The notes: generated from the sequence alone by a model not told the origin. Counted from the first letter of the stretch, positions 1-7,051 are shown. The stretch is 11,559 nt of DNA from JBBQER01 sp052148155 (GCA_052148155.1 JBKQIY010000191.1:1-11559); one strand, 5' to 3'. Program-made: numbers and translations.

Positions 1-6
1 GTTTCG

Positions 7-37
7 GGCCCGAGCTTCGCGCGGTTGTGCTCGGGCC
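7..37. terminator. GC-rich stem-loop at left edge
   Basis: A perfect 9-bp inverted repeat (GGCCCGAGC at 7-15, GCTCGGGCC at 29-37) surrounds a 13-nt loop. No T-tract follows on the plus strand. It may be the transcription end of a gene lying to the left of the window, but that gene is not visible, so the role is inferred from structure alone. Confidence 0.35.
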
Positions 38-393
38 GGGTCGGTGTGTCGTTCCCGCGGTGGAGTCGCTCCGACGTCAGGTTCCGAGGTCGTGACAGCG
101 TTGGGAGGGCGTGCGTCGAGGTCGATGCTCGATCGGGTGGTAGCGGTTTCCAGCGCGACGCGGGCGGACGTTGACCGACCGGGTTCACGCGGTTTCGTCG
201 GGTGCCTTTCAGGTCAGCCGCGAGATGGCGCACCCCAGACCGGATCCTTGCCGTGCATGTCTTGCGATCATTGCCGGCACTGTCACATGGGCTGGCGGTT
301 CGGGGGAGGTGGTGCGATCCCGATGGCTGTCTTGAAGTCGCGATTGGATTCGAAGGTCGGGTCCGGCACGGTTTTGCGTCGGCCGAAGGCGGG
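38..393. other. Gene-free stretch left of the ureidoglycolate lyase gene
   Basis: I see no convincing gene here. Open frames exist on both strands, as expected for high-GC DNA, but their translations are rich in Arg, Gly and Ser, lack recognisable motifs and do not keep the C/G wobble bias of the real genes. The stretch lies downstream of the minus-strand lyase gene, so it is probably a 3' intergenic region, possibly with decayed coding material. Confidence 0.5.
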
Positions 394-894
394 TCAGGCA
401 ACGACCTCGTAGACCACGCCGTGGTCGCGTGCGAGTTCGGCGACGCCGTTGTCGGTGGGCCAGCCGCGCGCTTGGATGTTGAACACGCGTACTTCGTTCG
501 CACCGACCGGATAGGGCCCCCAATGCCAGGTGCCGCGGTGCAGGTGCACGCACGCATATTGCGGCAACGCGAAGGCCTTCACCGTCTCGAAATGGCCCGG
601 CTCGGAGAAGTCGACGTCGGCGGGTGCGACCACGACGAGTGCGTCGCCGCTCATCGGCATGAGGGTTTGGGTGTGCGTGTCGTGCCGGTTGAGCAGCTCG
701 CAGCGCAGGCGACCGTCGCAGACTTCGATCTCGTCGAGCGTGTGGCCGATGAAGTTGACCCAACCATCGTCGCGGGTGAACACGAGGTCCGCGGTCGCAA
801 AGCCGTCACCTTCGAAGGGCGGGAGCACACCGTAGGGAGCGAACGTCTCGCGGGTTGCCGGTTCCGGTCGCAACTCGATCGTACGAGTGCCCAT
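394..894 (-). CDS. allA: Ureidoglycolate lyase (AllA) family protein
   Basis: The 166-aa product matches the ureidoglycolate lyase family along its whole length (E. coli AllA is about 160 aa). Family members split ureidoglycolate into glyoxylate and urea in the cytoplasm, late in allantoin degradation. Visible family features are the N-terminal TFAPYG segment (17-22), the central RHDTHTQTLMPMSGD block (70-84), the VHLHRGTWHWGPYPVG block (116-131) with His and Trp residues typical of this cupin-like fold, and the C-terminal VYEVV. The ATG at 894 is preceded by a GGGGAGAG ribosome site. The gene is divergent from the cupin operon, sharing a 64-bp control region. No other allantoin genes (allantoinase, allantoicase, urease) are visible, so the true substrate could be a related ureido or hydroxy acid. 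Family assignment is firm; exact substrate is inferred. Confidence 0.8.
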   Translation of the reverse strand: MGTRTIELRPEPATRETFAPYGVLPPFEGDGFATADLVFTRDDGWVNFIGHTLDEIEVCDGRLRCELLNRHDTHTQTLMPMSGDALVVVAPADVDFSEPGHFETVKAFALPQYACVHLHRGTWHWGPYPVGANEVRVFNIQARGWPTDNGVAELARDHGVVYEVVA

Positions 895-910
895 CTTGGC
901 TCTCCCCGGT

Positions 911-934
911 TAACCTGACGGTCACGTCAGCTTA
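911..934. promoter_or_regulatory. Imperfect palindrome, operator candidate between divergent genes
   Basis: The pattern TAAcCTGACG-gtca-CGTCAGcTTA pairs at 9 of 12 positions, with a perfect CTGACG/CGTCAG core. It sits in the middle of the 64-bp gap between the divergent lyase and cupin genes, where one dimeric repressor could control both promoters. An overlapping 8-bp palindrome GGTTAACC lies at 908-915. The layout is typical of GntR- or similar HTH-regulated catabolic genes, but no regulator gene is in the window, so the binding protein is unknown. Confidence 0.5.
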
Positions 935-958
935 GGCAGCAGCGCGGAGGTTTCGCCC

Positions 959-1342
959 ATGGACGTGCGGTCGATCGAAGAAGTCGAGCCGGTCATCGAG
1001 CACAACGGCACCGTGCCCGTATGGTGGCTCGTCAACCCGCGCGAGATGTTCGACATCACCAAAGGCGGACACCTGGAGCTCGTCAGCGAATTCGAAGTCT
1101 CAGGCGGCGGATTCGTCGACCCGCACCAACATCCCACCCACGAGTTCTATTACGTGACGTCGGGCCGTGGGCTGATGACGATCGGCGACGAAGCACGCGA
1201 GATCCGCCAAGGCGACCTGGTGCACATCCCACCCAACGTCGTGCACAGCCTGAAGCCGGTCAGCGACCATGCCCCGATCCACTGTTTCTGCTTCGCGGTC
1301 GGGGTCGAAGGCGCAGGCGCGGTCAACTACACCGAGCATTGA
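959..1342 (+). CDS. Small single-domain cupin protein
   Basis: The 127-aa product is a one-domain cupin. Motif 1 is seen as G50-x5-H56-Q-H58-x3-E62-x6-G69, and motif 2 as G85DLVHIPPNVVH96. H56, H58, E62 and H96 are the expected four metal ligands, so it probably binds a divalent metal and is soluble. The start is supported by GGAGG at 946-950, 8 nt before the ATG. It is the first gene of a tight operon: its TGA is followed directly by the GTG of the dehydrogenase. Small cupins serve as isomerases, dioxygenases or sensors of small acids. (S)-ureidoglycine aminohydrolase, also a cupin, would fit the lyase neighbour but is usually a two-domain protein about twice this length. Specific activity is unknown. 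Confidence 0.85.
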   Translation: MDVRSIEEVEPVIEHNGTVPVWWLVNPREMFDITKGGHLELVSEFEVSGGGFVDPHQHPTHEFYYVTSGRGLMTIGDEAREIRQGDLVHIPPNVVHSLKPVSDHAPIHCFCFAVGVEGAGAVNYTEH

Positions 1343-2290
1343 GTGGGCCGAATTTTGGTGGCTCGCCGTCTTCCCGACGGCGGGCTGGATCCGCTCGCCG
1401 GCCACGAGATCGTCGGTCCCCAACCCGACGACATCCCCTACACCGGCAGCGAGCTGTGTGCCCTCGCGGTTGACGTCGACGCGATCGTGTCGGTCCTGAC
1501 CGACAAGATCGACGACGCCGTCATCGCCGCCGGCGCGGCCGGACGGTTGCAGGTCGTCGCGAACGTCGCGGTCGGCTACGACAACATCGACGTCGGCGCC
1601 GCGCACGAACATGGCATCGTGGTCTGCAACACGCCCGGCGTGCTCGACGAAACCACCGCCGATCTCGCGTTCACGTTGATCCTGGCCGCCGCCCGTCTCG
1701 TCCACGACGCCGAATCGGACCTGCGCGCCGGCCGATGGCATGGGTGGGGGATCACGCAGTATCTCGGCCGCGACGTGCACGGAGCAACGCTCGGCATCGT
1801 CGGCTACGGACGTATCGGACGTGCCGTCGAACGCCGGGCGTCAGGATTCGGCATGCAGGTGCTGCACCATGCCCGCACCACCACCGGTGAACCCGGCTAT
1901 GTCGGCGACCTCGACGAGCTGATCTCGATGTCGGACATCGTGTCGTTACATGTGCCGGGCGGCGACGCGACCCGGCATCTGATCGACGCCCGCCGCCTCG
2001 CGCTGATGAAACCGACCGCCGTGCTCGTCAACACCGCACGCGGATCTGTGGTCGACGAAGAAGCGCTCGCCGACGCCTTGCACAACGGCCGGTTGTTCGC
2101 GGCGGGGATCGACGTCTTCGAACGTGAACCCGACGTGCACCCACGACTGTTGGACGCGCCGCGGACCGTGTTGGTCCCCCACATCGGCTCCGCGTCGAAC
2201 GCCACCCGTACCCGAATGGCGAGACTTGCAGCATCGGCCGTCGCGACCGTGCTCGAAGGTGGGACACCAACCAACGTGGTGCCGTCGTAA
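1343..2290 (+). CDS. D-2-hydroxyacid dehydrogenase, glyoxylate/hydroxypyruvate reductase type
   Basis: The 315-aa protein is a complete D-isomer-specific 2-hydroxyacid dehydrogenase, which reduces a 2-oxoacid such as glyoxylate or hydroxypyruvate with NAD(P)H. The N-terminal substrate domain carries VAVGYDNID (75-83). The Rossmann motif GYGRIG is at 154-159. The catalytic triad is visible as R233 (NTARGSVVDE), E262 (DVFEREP) and H280 (VPHIGSA), with the 29- and 47-residue spacings usual for the family. After the Rossmann motif the second strand ends in VLHHAR (173-178) without the usual acidic residue, which suggests NADPH preference (inference). The GTG at 1343 abuts the upstream TGA, implying translational coupling to the cupin; MscR follows 23 bp downstream. 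Next to a ureidoglycolate lyase homologue, reduction of released glyoxylate to glycolate is a reasonable role. Other 2-oxoacids remain possible. Confidence 0.88.
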   Translation: MGRILVARRLPDGGLDPLAGHEIVGPQPDDIPYTGSELCALAVDVDAIVSVLTDKIDDAVIAAGAAGRLQVVANVAVGYDNIDVGAAHEHGIVVCNTPGVLDETTADLAFTLILAAARLVHDAESDLRAGRWHGWGITQYLGRDVHGATLGIVGYGRIGRAVERRASGFGMQVLHHARTTTGEPGYVGDLDELISMSDIVSLHVPGGDATRHLIDARRLALMKPTAVLVNTARGSVVDEEALADALHNGRLFAAGIDVFEREPDVHPRLLDAPRTVLVPHIGSASNATRTRMARLAASAVATVLEGGTPTNVVPS

Positions 2291-2313
2291 CCTGCGCGCC
2301 TGAAGGGGGACTT

Positions 2314-3402
2314 ATGCCTGAACGGGTGCGAGGTGTCGTAGCGGCCGGTGCGGGTCGGCCCGTCTCGGTCGAGACGATCGTGGTGCCCGATCCAGGACCG
2401 GGTGAAGTCACCGTACGCGTGCAGGCCTGCGGTGTCTGTCACACCGACCTCCACTACCGCGACGGCGGCATCGGCGACGATTTCCCCTACCTGCTCGGCC
2501 ACGAAGCCGCCGGTCTGGTCGACGCGATCGGCGACGGCGTGACCAGCGTCAAGCCCGGCGACTTCGTGATCCTCAACTGGCGTGCCGTGTGCGGCGAATG
2601 TCGGGCGTGTCGGCGTGGACGACCGTGGTACTGCTTCGCGACCCACAATGCCGCCCAACCGATGACCCTGACCGACGGGACGCCGCTGTCGGCCGCGCTC
2701 GGGATCGGCGCGTTCGCCGACAAGACATTGGTCGCGGCCGGCCAAGCCACCAAGGTCGACGCCCGCGCCACACCGCAAGCGGCGGGGCTGCTCGGCTGTG
2801 GGGTGATGGCCGGCTTCGGTGCCGCCGCCCATACCGCCAACGTCACCCGCGACGACTCGATCGCCGTGTTCGGCTGCGGCGGCGTCGGCAACGCTGCGAT
2901 CGCCGCCGCGAACCTCGCCGGCGCACACACGATCATCGGGGTCGATCTCGACGCCCGCAAGCTCGCCTGGGCGAAAGAGTTCGGCGCGACCCATACCGTC
3001 GACGCATCGAAGACCGACCCCGTCGAACAGATCCGGGCGCTCACCAACGGCGACGGCGCCGACGTGTGCATCGAGGCGGTCGGCCGTCCCGAAGTGCTCA
3101 AGCAAGCCTTCTACGCCCGCGACCTTGCCGGCACGGTCGTGCAGGTCGGAGTCCCGACTCCCGACATGGCCCTCCCCGACATTCCGATGATCGACTTCTT
3201 CGGTCGCGGCGGTGCGCTCAAACCCTCCTGGTATGGCGACTGCCTCCCATCGCGTGACTTCCCGACCCTCATCGACCTCCACCTCCAAGGACGTTTTCCC
3301 CTCGAACGGTTCGTGTCCGAAACCGTCACTCTCAACGACGTCGAAGCCGCATTTCAGAAAATGGAACGTGGGGAAGTGCTGCGCTCAGTCGTGCTCCTCT
3401 AG
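2314..3402 (+). CDS. mscR: S-(hydroxymethyl)mycothiol dehydrogenase (mycothiol-dependent formaldehyde dehydrogenase)
   Basis: The 362-aa protein is a zinc medium-chain alcohol dehydrogenase closely matching mycobacterial MscR (about 361 aa) from end to end. It oxidises the formaldehyde-mycothiol adduct with NAD to S-formylmycothiol; the family also reduces S-nitrosomycothiol. Catalytic zinc ligands are C42 (GVCHTD), H63 (GHEAAG) and C161 (GLLGCGV). Structural zinc ligands are C93, C96, C99 and C107. The Rossmann motif is GCGGVG (187-192), followed by D211 which selects NAD. Characteristic MscR stretches include VILNWRAVCGECRAC (84-98), ALGIGAFADKTLV (128-140) and SWYGDCLPS (305-313). A strong AAGGGGG site precedes the ATG. 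It is the last gene of the cupin-dehydrogenase operon. Its presence implies a mycothiol-making host. Nearby formylmycothiol hydrolase is not seen; in mycobacteria a metallo-beta-lactamase-fold gene commonly follows. Confidence 0.93.
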   Translation: MPERVRGVVAAGAGRPVSVETIVVPDPGPGEVTVRVQACGVCHTDLHYRDGGIGDDFPYLLGHEAAGLVDAIGDGVTSVKPGDFVILNWRAVCGECRACRRGRPWYCFATHNAAQPMTLTDGTPLSAALGIGAFADKTLVAAGQATKVDARATPQAAGLLGCGVMAGFGAAAHTANVTRDDSIAVFGCGGVGNAAIAAANLAGAHTIIGVDLDARKLAWAKEFGATHTVDASKTDPVEQIRALTNGDGADVCIEAVGRPEVLKQAFYARDLAGTVVQVGVPTPDMALPDIPMIDFFGRGGALKPSWYGDCLPSRDFPTLIDLHLQGRFPLERFVSETVTLNDVEAAFQKMERGEVLRSVVLL

Positions 3403-3468
3403 CCCTTCCGGGACGGACGGAGCAGCCGGAACGGCGCCGATCGGTCGCCGAGCCCCCCAACCCGAGCA

Positions 3469-3486
3469 CTTTCATTTCGCTTTCAT
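3469..3486 (+). promoter_or_regulatory. Pho-box-like direct repeat upstream of first beta-helix gene
   Basis: CTTTCAT occurs twice, at 3469-3475 and 3480-3486, with an exact 11-bp period. This layout and sequence resemble the PhoB/PhoP class of binding sites (two CTGTCAT-like half-sites 11 bp apart, read by OmpR-family response regulators). Nearly the same 18 bp recur upstream of the paralogous gene at 6990-7007. Regulator identity is inferred; it lies 218 bp before the start codon, which is far for a simple activator unless the leader is long. Confidence 0.5.
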
Positions 3487-3540
3487 CAGCCGGTCCAATG
3501 GACGACCGAACGTCGTGTTCGGGCCGCACCGGCCGCGTGA

Positions 3541-3573
3541 AACGCAGAAAACCGCCGCGAAACGACTCGCAAT
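3541..3573. repeat. Conserved upstream block, copy 1
   Basis: This 33-bp segment aligns without gaps to 6869-6901 with 25 identical bases, including AACG, AGAAAAC and CGACTC.CAAT. Both copies lie in the region upstream of a beta-helix/Fn3 gene. It may be an operator, part of a leader RNA, or residue of the duplication that made the gene pair. Here it lies after the TTTCA box, while in copy 2 it lies before it. Confidence 0.5.
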
Positions 3574-3607
3574 CCAACCGAACAGATGAACCACCGCGAG
3601 TCTTCAC

Positions 3608-3624
3608 CTTGTCTACGGGACAAG
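3608..3624 (+). other. Short stem-loop in leader of first beta-helix gene
   Basis: CTTGTC (3608-3613) and GACAAG (3619-3624) form a perfect 6-bp stem with a 5-nt loop, about 80 bp before the start codon. It could be a small operator or an RNA hairpin. The related motif CACCTTGT also occurs in the leader of the second gene (around 7167) but there without the second arm. Confidence 0.3.
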
Positions 3625-3703
3625 AACCCTCTACACACCTCCAAAGGGGCTTGGTGGGGAGCGGCGCGGACATGTCGCGTCACAAGGTTGGGGGCCGGGG
3701 GAA

Positions 3704-6700
3704 ATGCGTCGTTCGTTCGCGAAAGTTTCAGCTGCGCTCGCCGCATGCGTAATGGTGGGCGCAACGTCCAGCGTCGTCTTGACGGCTGCCTTGGTGACCG
3801 GTCCCCTGGCCAAGGCGGCAGCGGCGGCGCCGACCTGTAATGAAACAGTCGACCAGACCGGCATGCATGGCCCGTACACGACCATCCAAGCCGCGATCGA
3901 CGCCGCGTCGACCGGAGACACGATCTGCGTGTGGCCCGGCATGTACAACCAAGACCAAGCGAACGGCCGGCTCACGACAGGCCCCGGCGGCGGCATCAAC
4001 GATTTCAACATCTTCGTCGGAACGTCGGTCACCATCGAAGGACTCGACGCGTCAGGCAACCTGATTACCAGCGCGCCCGAAGGCCTCCCGTCCACTGCCG
4101 CGCCCGTCATCGAAGCCAACCGCCCGCTGGAGCCGGACTTCGGGTCGTCGAACATCTTCGTGCAGGCCCCCAACGTCACCTTGCGCGGCCTCGAAATCAA
4201 CGGCGATCCGAACGACATCGCCAAGTCACTCGAAATCACCGCCAATAACGTCACCGTCACCGACGTCGCGTTCACGCCGTCGACCGCCTATAGCGGCGCC
4301 GGAGACCTCGCGCCAGGCACCCTCCACGGCGGCACCGGTATCTACATCAGCGACTTCAACTTTGCCGCAAACACGTCGACCGTCCAGAGTTACACGTTCA
4401 CGAACAACACCTTCGACGGCGGCACAAAAGGCGCCGGCATCTACATCGCGAACGGGGCCGGCTGGACCGGCCCGGCAAGCGGACGGGTGATCTCGGGCAA
4501 CACGTTCTCGAGCACCGACGACGCGATCGACTTTGCCGGTCCGACACCGAACATCGCGTGGCTCCTCAACCCGGTCGGCGCCGCGACGATCACCGGCAAC
4601 ACGTTCTCGAACACGACCAGTCGCCAGGTGGTCGCCTGGGGAACCGGCGGACCCGGCGTCGGGTACATCTCGCCGGACTGGTGCGGCATCATGTCGTCCA
4701 ACACGTTCGACGCCGGCTCGTTCATCTGGCAGGGCTCGGCGGTCTGTCCGAGCGGCAACGCCCGAACCTGGACGTCGCTGGGCGGAAGCGGCGGCGGCGA
4801 CTACACCGACATCGCGGGGCTGTACAGCACCATCCAGCAGTACGGCATCAACGAATCGCAGGCCGGTGACACAGTCCAAGTCCTCCCCGGCACCTACGAC
4901 GAGCCACTCACCATCGACCACGCGTTGACGCTGCTCGGAGCGAACGCCGGGACCGCAGGCACCGCAACCCGCGGTCCGGAAAGTCTCGTCGAACGTCTCG
5001 CCGCCGACACCGGACCCGACTTCAACATCACGACATCGGCGCCAGTCACGATCAACGGCTTCCATGCGCAGTTCAACGCGACCGACAACAACGACCAGAC
5101 CGGCGGCGTGCTGCTCTCCGTCGGATCGGCGAACAACCTGACATTTGAGAACAACATCGTCGACGACTCCAACTACGCCAACGCGCTCATCTTCGACGAC
5201 AACGCCGCCACGTCCACCTTCCAAAACAATCTGTTCACGAACCTCCACCAGTTCGACCTTCCCAACGAAGGCACCGGCGTCATCGCCGCGTGGGGATTCA
5301 CCGGTCCGGGAACGCCCCTCGCGGCGGTCACCTTCACCGGGAACACCTTCTCGCACCTCACCGACACCGACGGCATGCCCGCCATCAACCTCAACACCGT
5401 GACCGGCACGGTGACCGGCAACACGTTCGAAGACATCCACCAATACGGCATCTTGTTAGCCGGCACGCTCGCCAACCTGTCGATCGCCAACAACCTGTTC
5501 GACAGCATCCACAACGACACGCCCATGTCGAGCCCGAACCGCGGTTCGGGCATCCGGACGTTCGAAACACCGAACTTCACTGGGCTCGTATCGATCACAC
5601 AAAACACGTTCAGCAACGACTACCACGGCGTACGCGTCGCCAACGACGGCTCCCCCGCCGACCTCACGAGCGGAGATCTCGTCGTGAACCGCAACGCGTT
5701 CACCACCGATACCTCCGACGGAATCTCGGTCGACCCGGCCACCATCGGAACACTCGACGGATCCTGCAACTGGTGGGGCTCGGCGTCTGGTCCCTCCGAC
5801 GCAGGTCCCGGGACCGGGACCGGCGTCACCACCGACGTCGCCTTCACCCCCTGGCTTTCAGCCGCGGCGCCGTTGGCGACGGCTCCCTGCAATGTGCCGG
5901 GGGTTCCGGGCGCGCCGGTGATTGGTGTGGCGGTGGCGGATGGTGTGGGTTCGGCGGTGGTGAGTTTTTCGCCGCCGGGCAGTGATGGCGGGTCTGCGAT
6001 TTCGGGATATACCGCGACGTGTTTCTCGTTGGATGGTGAACCGTCGATGTCGGCGGCGGGTATGGGATCTCCGATCACGGTTGCGGGTTTGGTGGCGGGG
6101 ACGCCGTATGAGTGTTCGGTGACCGCGTCGAACATGATTGGGACCGGTCCACCGTCGGGTCTGTCGGACGTGTTCGGGTTGCCGAGCGCGACGCGTTGCA
6201 CGACGGTTCCGTCGGCACCGTTGACGTTGTCGAACGCGCCGGGGAATGGTTCGGCCGTCGTCAGTTGGGCGCCACCGTTGACCGGCGCGAGCTGTTTGGC
6301 TGGGTATGTGGTGACCCCATATCTAGGGTCGGTCGCGCAGCTGTCGGTGTTGATCCCAGGGTTTGGGACAACGACAGTCGTGTCGGGCCTGACGAACGGT
6401 GTGACGTACACGTTCACGGTGACCGCGGAGAACGGACTGGTCGAAGGTCCGCCGTCGGTCATGTCGGTGTCGGTCACGGTTGGGGCTCCGGCTGCGGTAA
6501 CGGCGGCGCGGGCGGTGCGGGTCGGTCGAGGTGTGCTGCGGGTCGCGTTCGGGGTCCCGAAGAGCAACGGTTCGCCGATCACGAAGTACACGGCGACATG
6601 CAGTTCCAGGAACGGTGGGGTGACCAAAACTACCTCCGCCAAGGCGGGCCCGTTGACGGTCACTGGCTTGAGTGCCGGCAAGACGTACACGTGCACGGTG

Positions 6701-6763
6701 AAAGCCACCAACGCCCGCGGGACCGGACCGCCCTCGCACCCAACCACCGCCATCAAGGCCTAA
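3704..6763 (+). CDS. Secreted double beta-helix protein with three C-terminal Fn3 domains
   Basis: The 1019-aa product starts with a Sec signal peptide (MRRSFAK basic start, hydrophobic core about 9-30, Ala-rich cleavage region near 37-43). Residues about 43-350 begin with TIQAAIDAASTGDTI..WPGMY, the standard entry to a right-handed parallel beta-helix, and continue with repeated NTF/NNTF turns. A second entry (about 372-400, STIQQYGINESQAGDTVQVL then PGTY) begins another beta-helix running to about 715 and closing with CNWWGSASGPSDAGPGTG (from C688). Three Fn3 domains follow: about 733-830, 838-926 and 928-1019, each with paired Cys (for example TATCFS/YECSVT). Such proteins act outside the cell, as polysaccharide lyases/hydrolases or adhesins; no catalytic residues can be assigned. 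There is no LPXTG or C-terminal membrane anchor. Codon use changes sharply to G/T-ending in the Fn3 part. The tail is about 80% identical by eye to that of the next gene. Confidence 0.85.
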   Translation: MRRSFAKVSAALAACVMVGATSSVVLTAALVTGPLAKAAAAAPTCNETVDQTGMHGPYTTIQAAIDAASTGDTICVWPGMYNQDQANGRLTTGPGGGINDFNIFVGTSVTIEGLDASGNLITSAPEGLPSTAAPVIEANRPLEPDFGSSNIFVQAPNVTLRGLEINGDPNDIAKSLEITANNVTVTDVAFTPSTAYSGAGDLAPGTLHGGTGIYISDFNFAANTSTVQSYTFTNNTFDGGTKGAGIYIANGAGWTGPASGRVISGNTFSSTDDAIDFAGPTPNIAWLLNPVGAATITGNTFSNTTSRQVVAWGTGGPGVGYISPDWCGIMSSNTFDAGSFIWQGSAVCPSGNARTWTSLGGSGGGDYTDIAGLYSTIQQYGINESQAGDTVQVLPGTYDEPLTIDHALTLLGANAGTAGTATRGPESLVERLAADTGPDFNITTSAPVTINGFHAQFNATDNNDQTGGVLLSVGSANNLTFENNIVDDSNYANALIFDDNAATSTFQNNLFTNLHQFDLPNEGTGVIAAWGFTGPGTPLAAVTFTGNTFSHLTDTDGMPAINLNTVTGTVTGNTFEDIHQYGILLAGTLANLSIANNLFDSIHNDTPMSSPNRGSGIRTFETPNFTGLVSITQNTFSNDYHGVRVANDGSPADLTSGDLVVNRNAFTTDTSDGISVDPATIGTLDGSCNWWGSASGPSDAGPGTGTGVTTDVAFTPWLSAAAPLATAPCNVPGVPGAPVIGVAVADGVGSAVVSFSPPGSDGGSAISGYTATCFSLDGEPSMSAAGMGSPITVAGLVAGTPYECSVTASNMIGTGPPSGLSDVFGLPSATRCTTVPSAPLTLSNAPGNGSAVVSWAPPLTGASCLAGYVVTPYLGSVAQLSVLIPGFGTTTVVSGLTNGVTYTFTVTAENGLVEGPPSVMSVSVTVGAPAAVTAARAVRVGRGVLRVAFGVPKSNGSPITKYTATCSSRNGGVTKTTSAKAGPLTVTGLSAGKTYTCTVKATNARGTGPPSHPTTAIKA

Positions 6764-6868
6764 CCGACAGGCACGTCACGCCGAGCGCGTCCACGTTTTG
6801 GAACGGCGAGGCGCATCATTCAGATCGACATCGACGCGCATTTGTTGCGCGTTCATCGGCCTGCGCCG

Positions 6869-6901
6869 AACGGAGAAAACGCAGCCGAACCGACTCCCAA
6901 T
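6869..6901. repeat. Conserved upstream block, copy 2
   Basis: This is the partner of 3541-3573 (25 of 33 bases identical, no gaps). The flank also matches loosely: GGCC.GCG and GAACG precede the block here much as GGCCGCG and GAAACG do in copy 1. It lies 404 bp before the second gene's start, compared with 163 bp for copy 1. Confidence 0.5.
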
Positions 6902-6989
6902 ACGGGACGTCCGTTCAACTCTCGGTTCAAACACACCGAGCGGGGATCGCCGGTGCCGCCTCGGCCACACCTCGACACCCTTATCCCCA

Positions 6990-7007
6990 CTTTCATTTTG
7001 CTTTCAG
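6990..7007 (+). promoter_or_regulatory. Pho-box-like direct repeat upstream of second beta-helix gene
   Basis: CTTTCAT (6990-6996) and CTTTCAG (7001-7007) form a direct repeat with 11-bp period. The 18-bp segment from ACTTTCATTT to GCTTTCA differs from the upstream copy at 3468-3485 by a single base (C/T). Conservation inside otherwise diverged upstream DNA argues for a protein-binding site shared by the two genes. It lies 283 bp before the start codon. Confidence 0.5.
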
Positions 7008-7033
7008 TCCCATGTTGTTGCGGCCGTCTGACG

Positions 7034-7051
7034 CTTTCGCCGTCCTTTCAT
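7034..7051 (+). promoter_or_regulatory. Second, weaker TTTC direct repeat in phase with the first
   Basis: CTTTCGC (7034-7040) and CTTTCAT (7045-7051) again repeat at 11 bp. The first half-site begins 33 bp, exactly three periods, after the last half-site of the preceding box, so all four half-sites would lie on one face of the helix. This supports a cooperative array of an OmpR-family regulator, though each box alone is weak evidence. Confidence 0.4.

Larger units (their letters stand above)
3403..3703. other. 301-bp upstream region of the first beta-helix/Fn3 gene
   Basis: No gene is seen. The stretch holds a weak TTCCGG/CCGGAA inverted repeat just after the mscR stop (3406-3431), the TTTCA direct-repeat box (3469-3486), the conserved 33-bp block (3541-3573), a CTTGTC/GACAAG stem-loop (3608-3624) and a G-rich leader ending in GGGGGAA directly before the ATG. 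I cannot place a convincing -10/-35 pair. The length and the elements shared with the second gene suggest regulated expression with a long 5' leader. Confidence 0.6.

Noticed and set aside
202..918. Long plus-strand open frame of 238 codons antisense to the ureidoglycolate lyase gene
   Set aside because: It is the shadow of the lyase gene; the minus-strand translation has full family motifs while this one has none and no ribosome site.
1897..3288. Minus-strand open frame of 463 codons across the dehydrogenase and mscR genes
   Set aside because: Arises from the GC-rich wobble of two well-recognised plus-strand genes; its translation is low-complexity Val/Gly/Asp/Arg text without motifs.
4226..5443. 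Minus-strand open frame of 405 codons inside the first beta-helix gene
   Set aside because: Antisense shadow; rich in V, G, R and D, no domain or start signal, and the plus strand shows clear beta-helix repeats.
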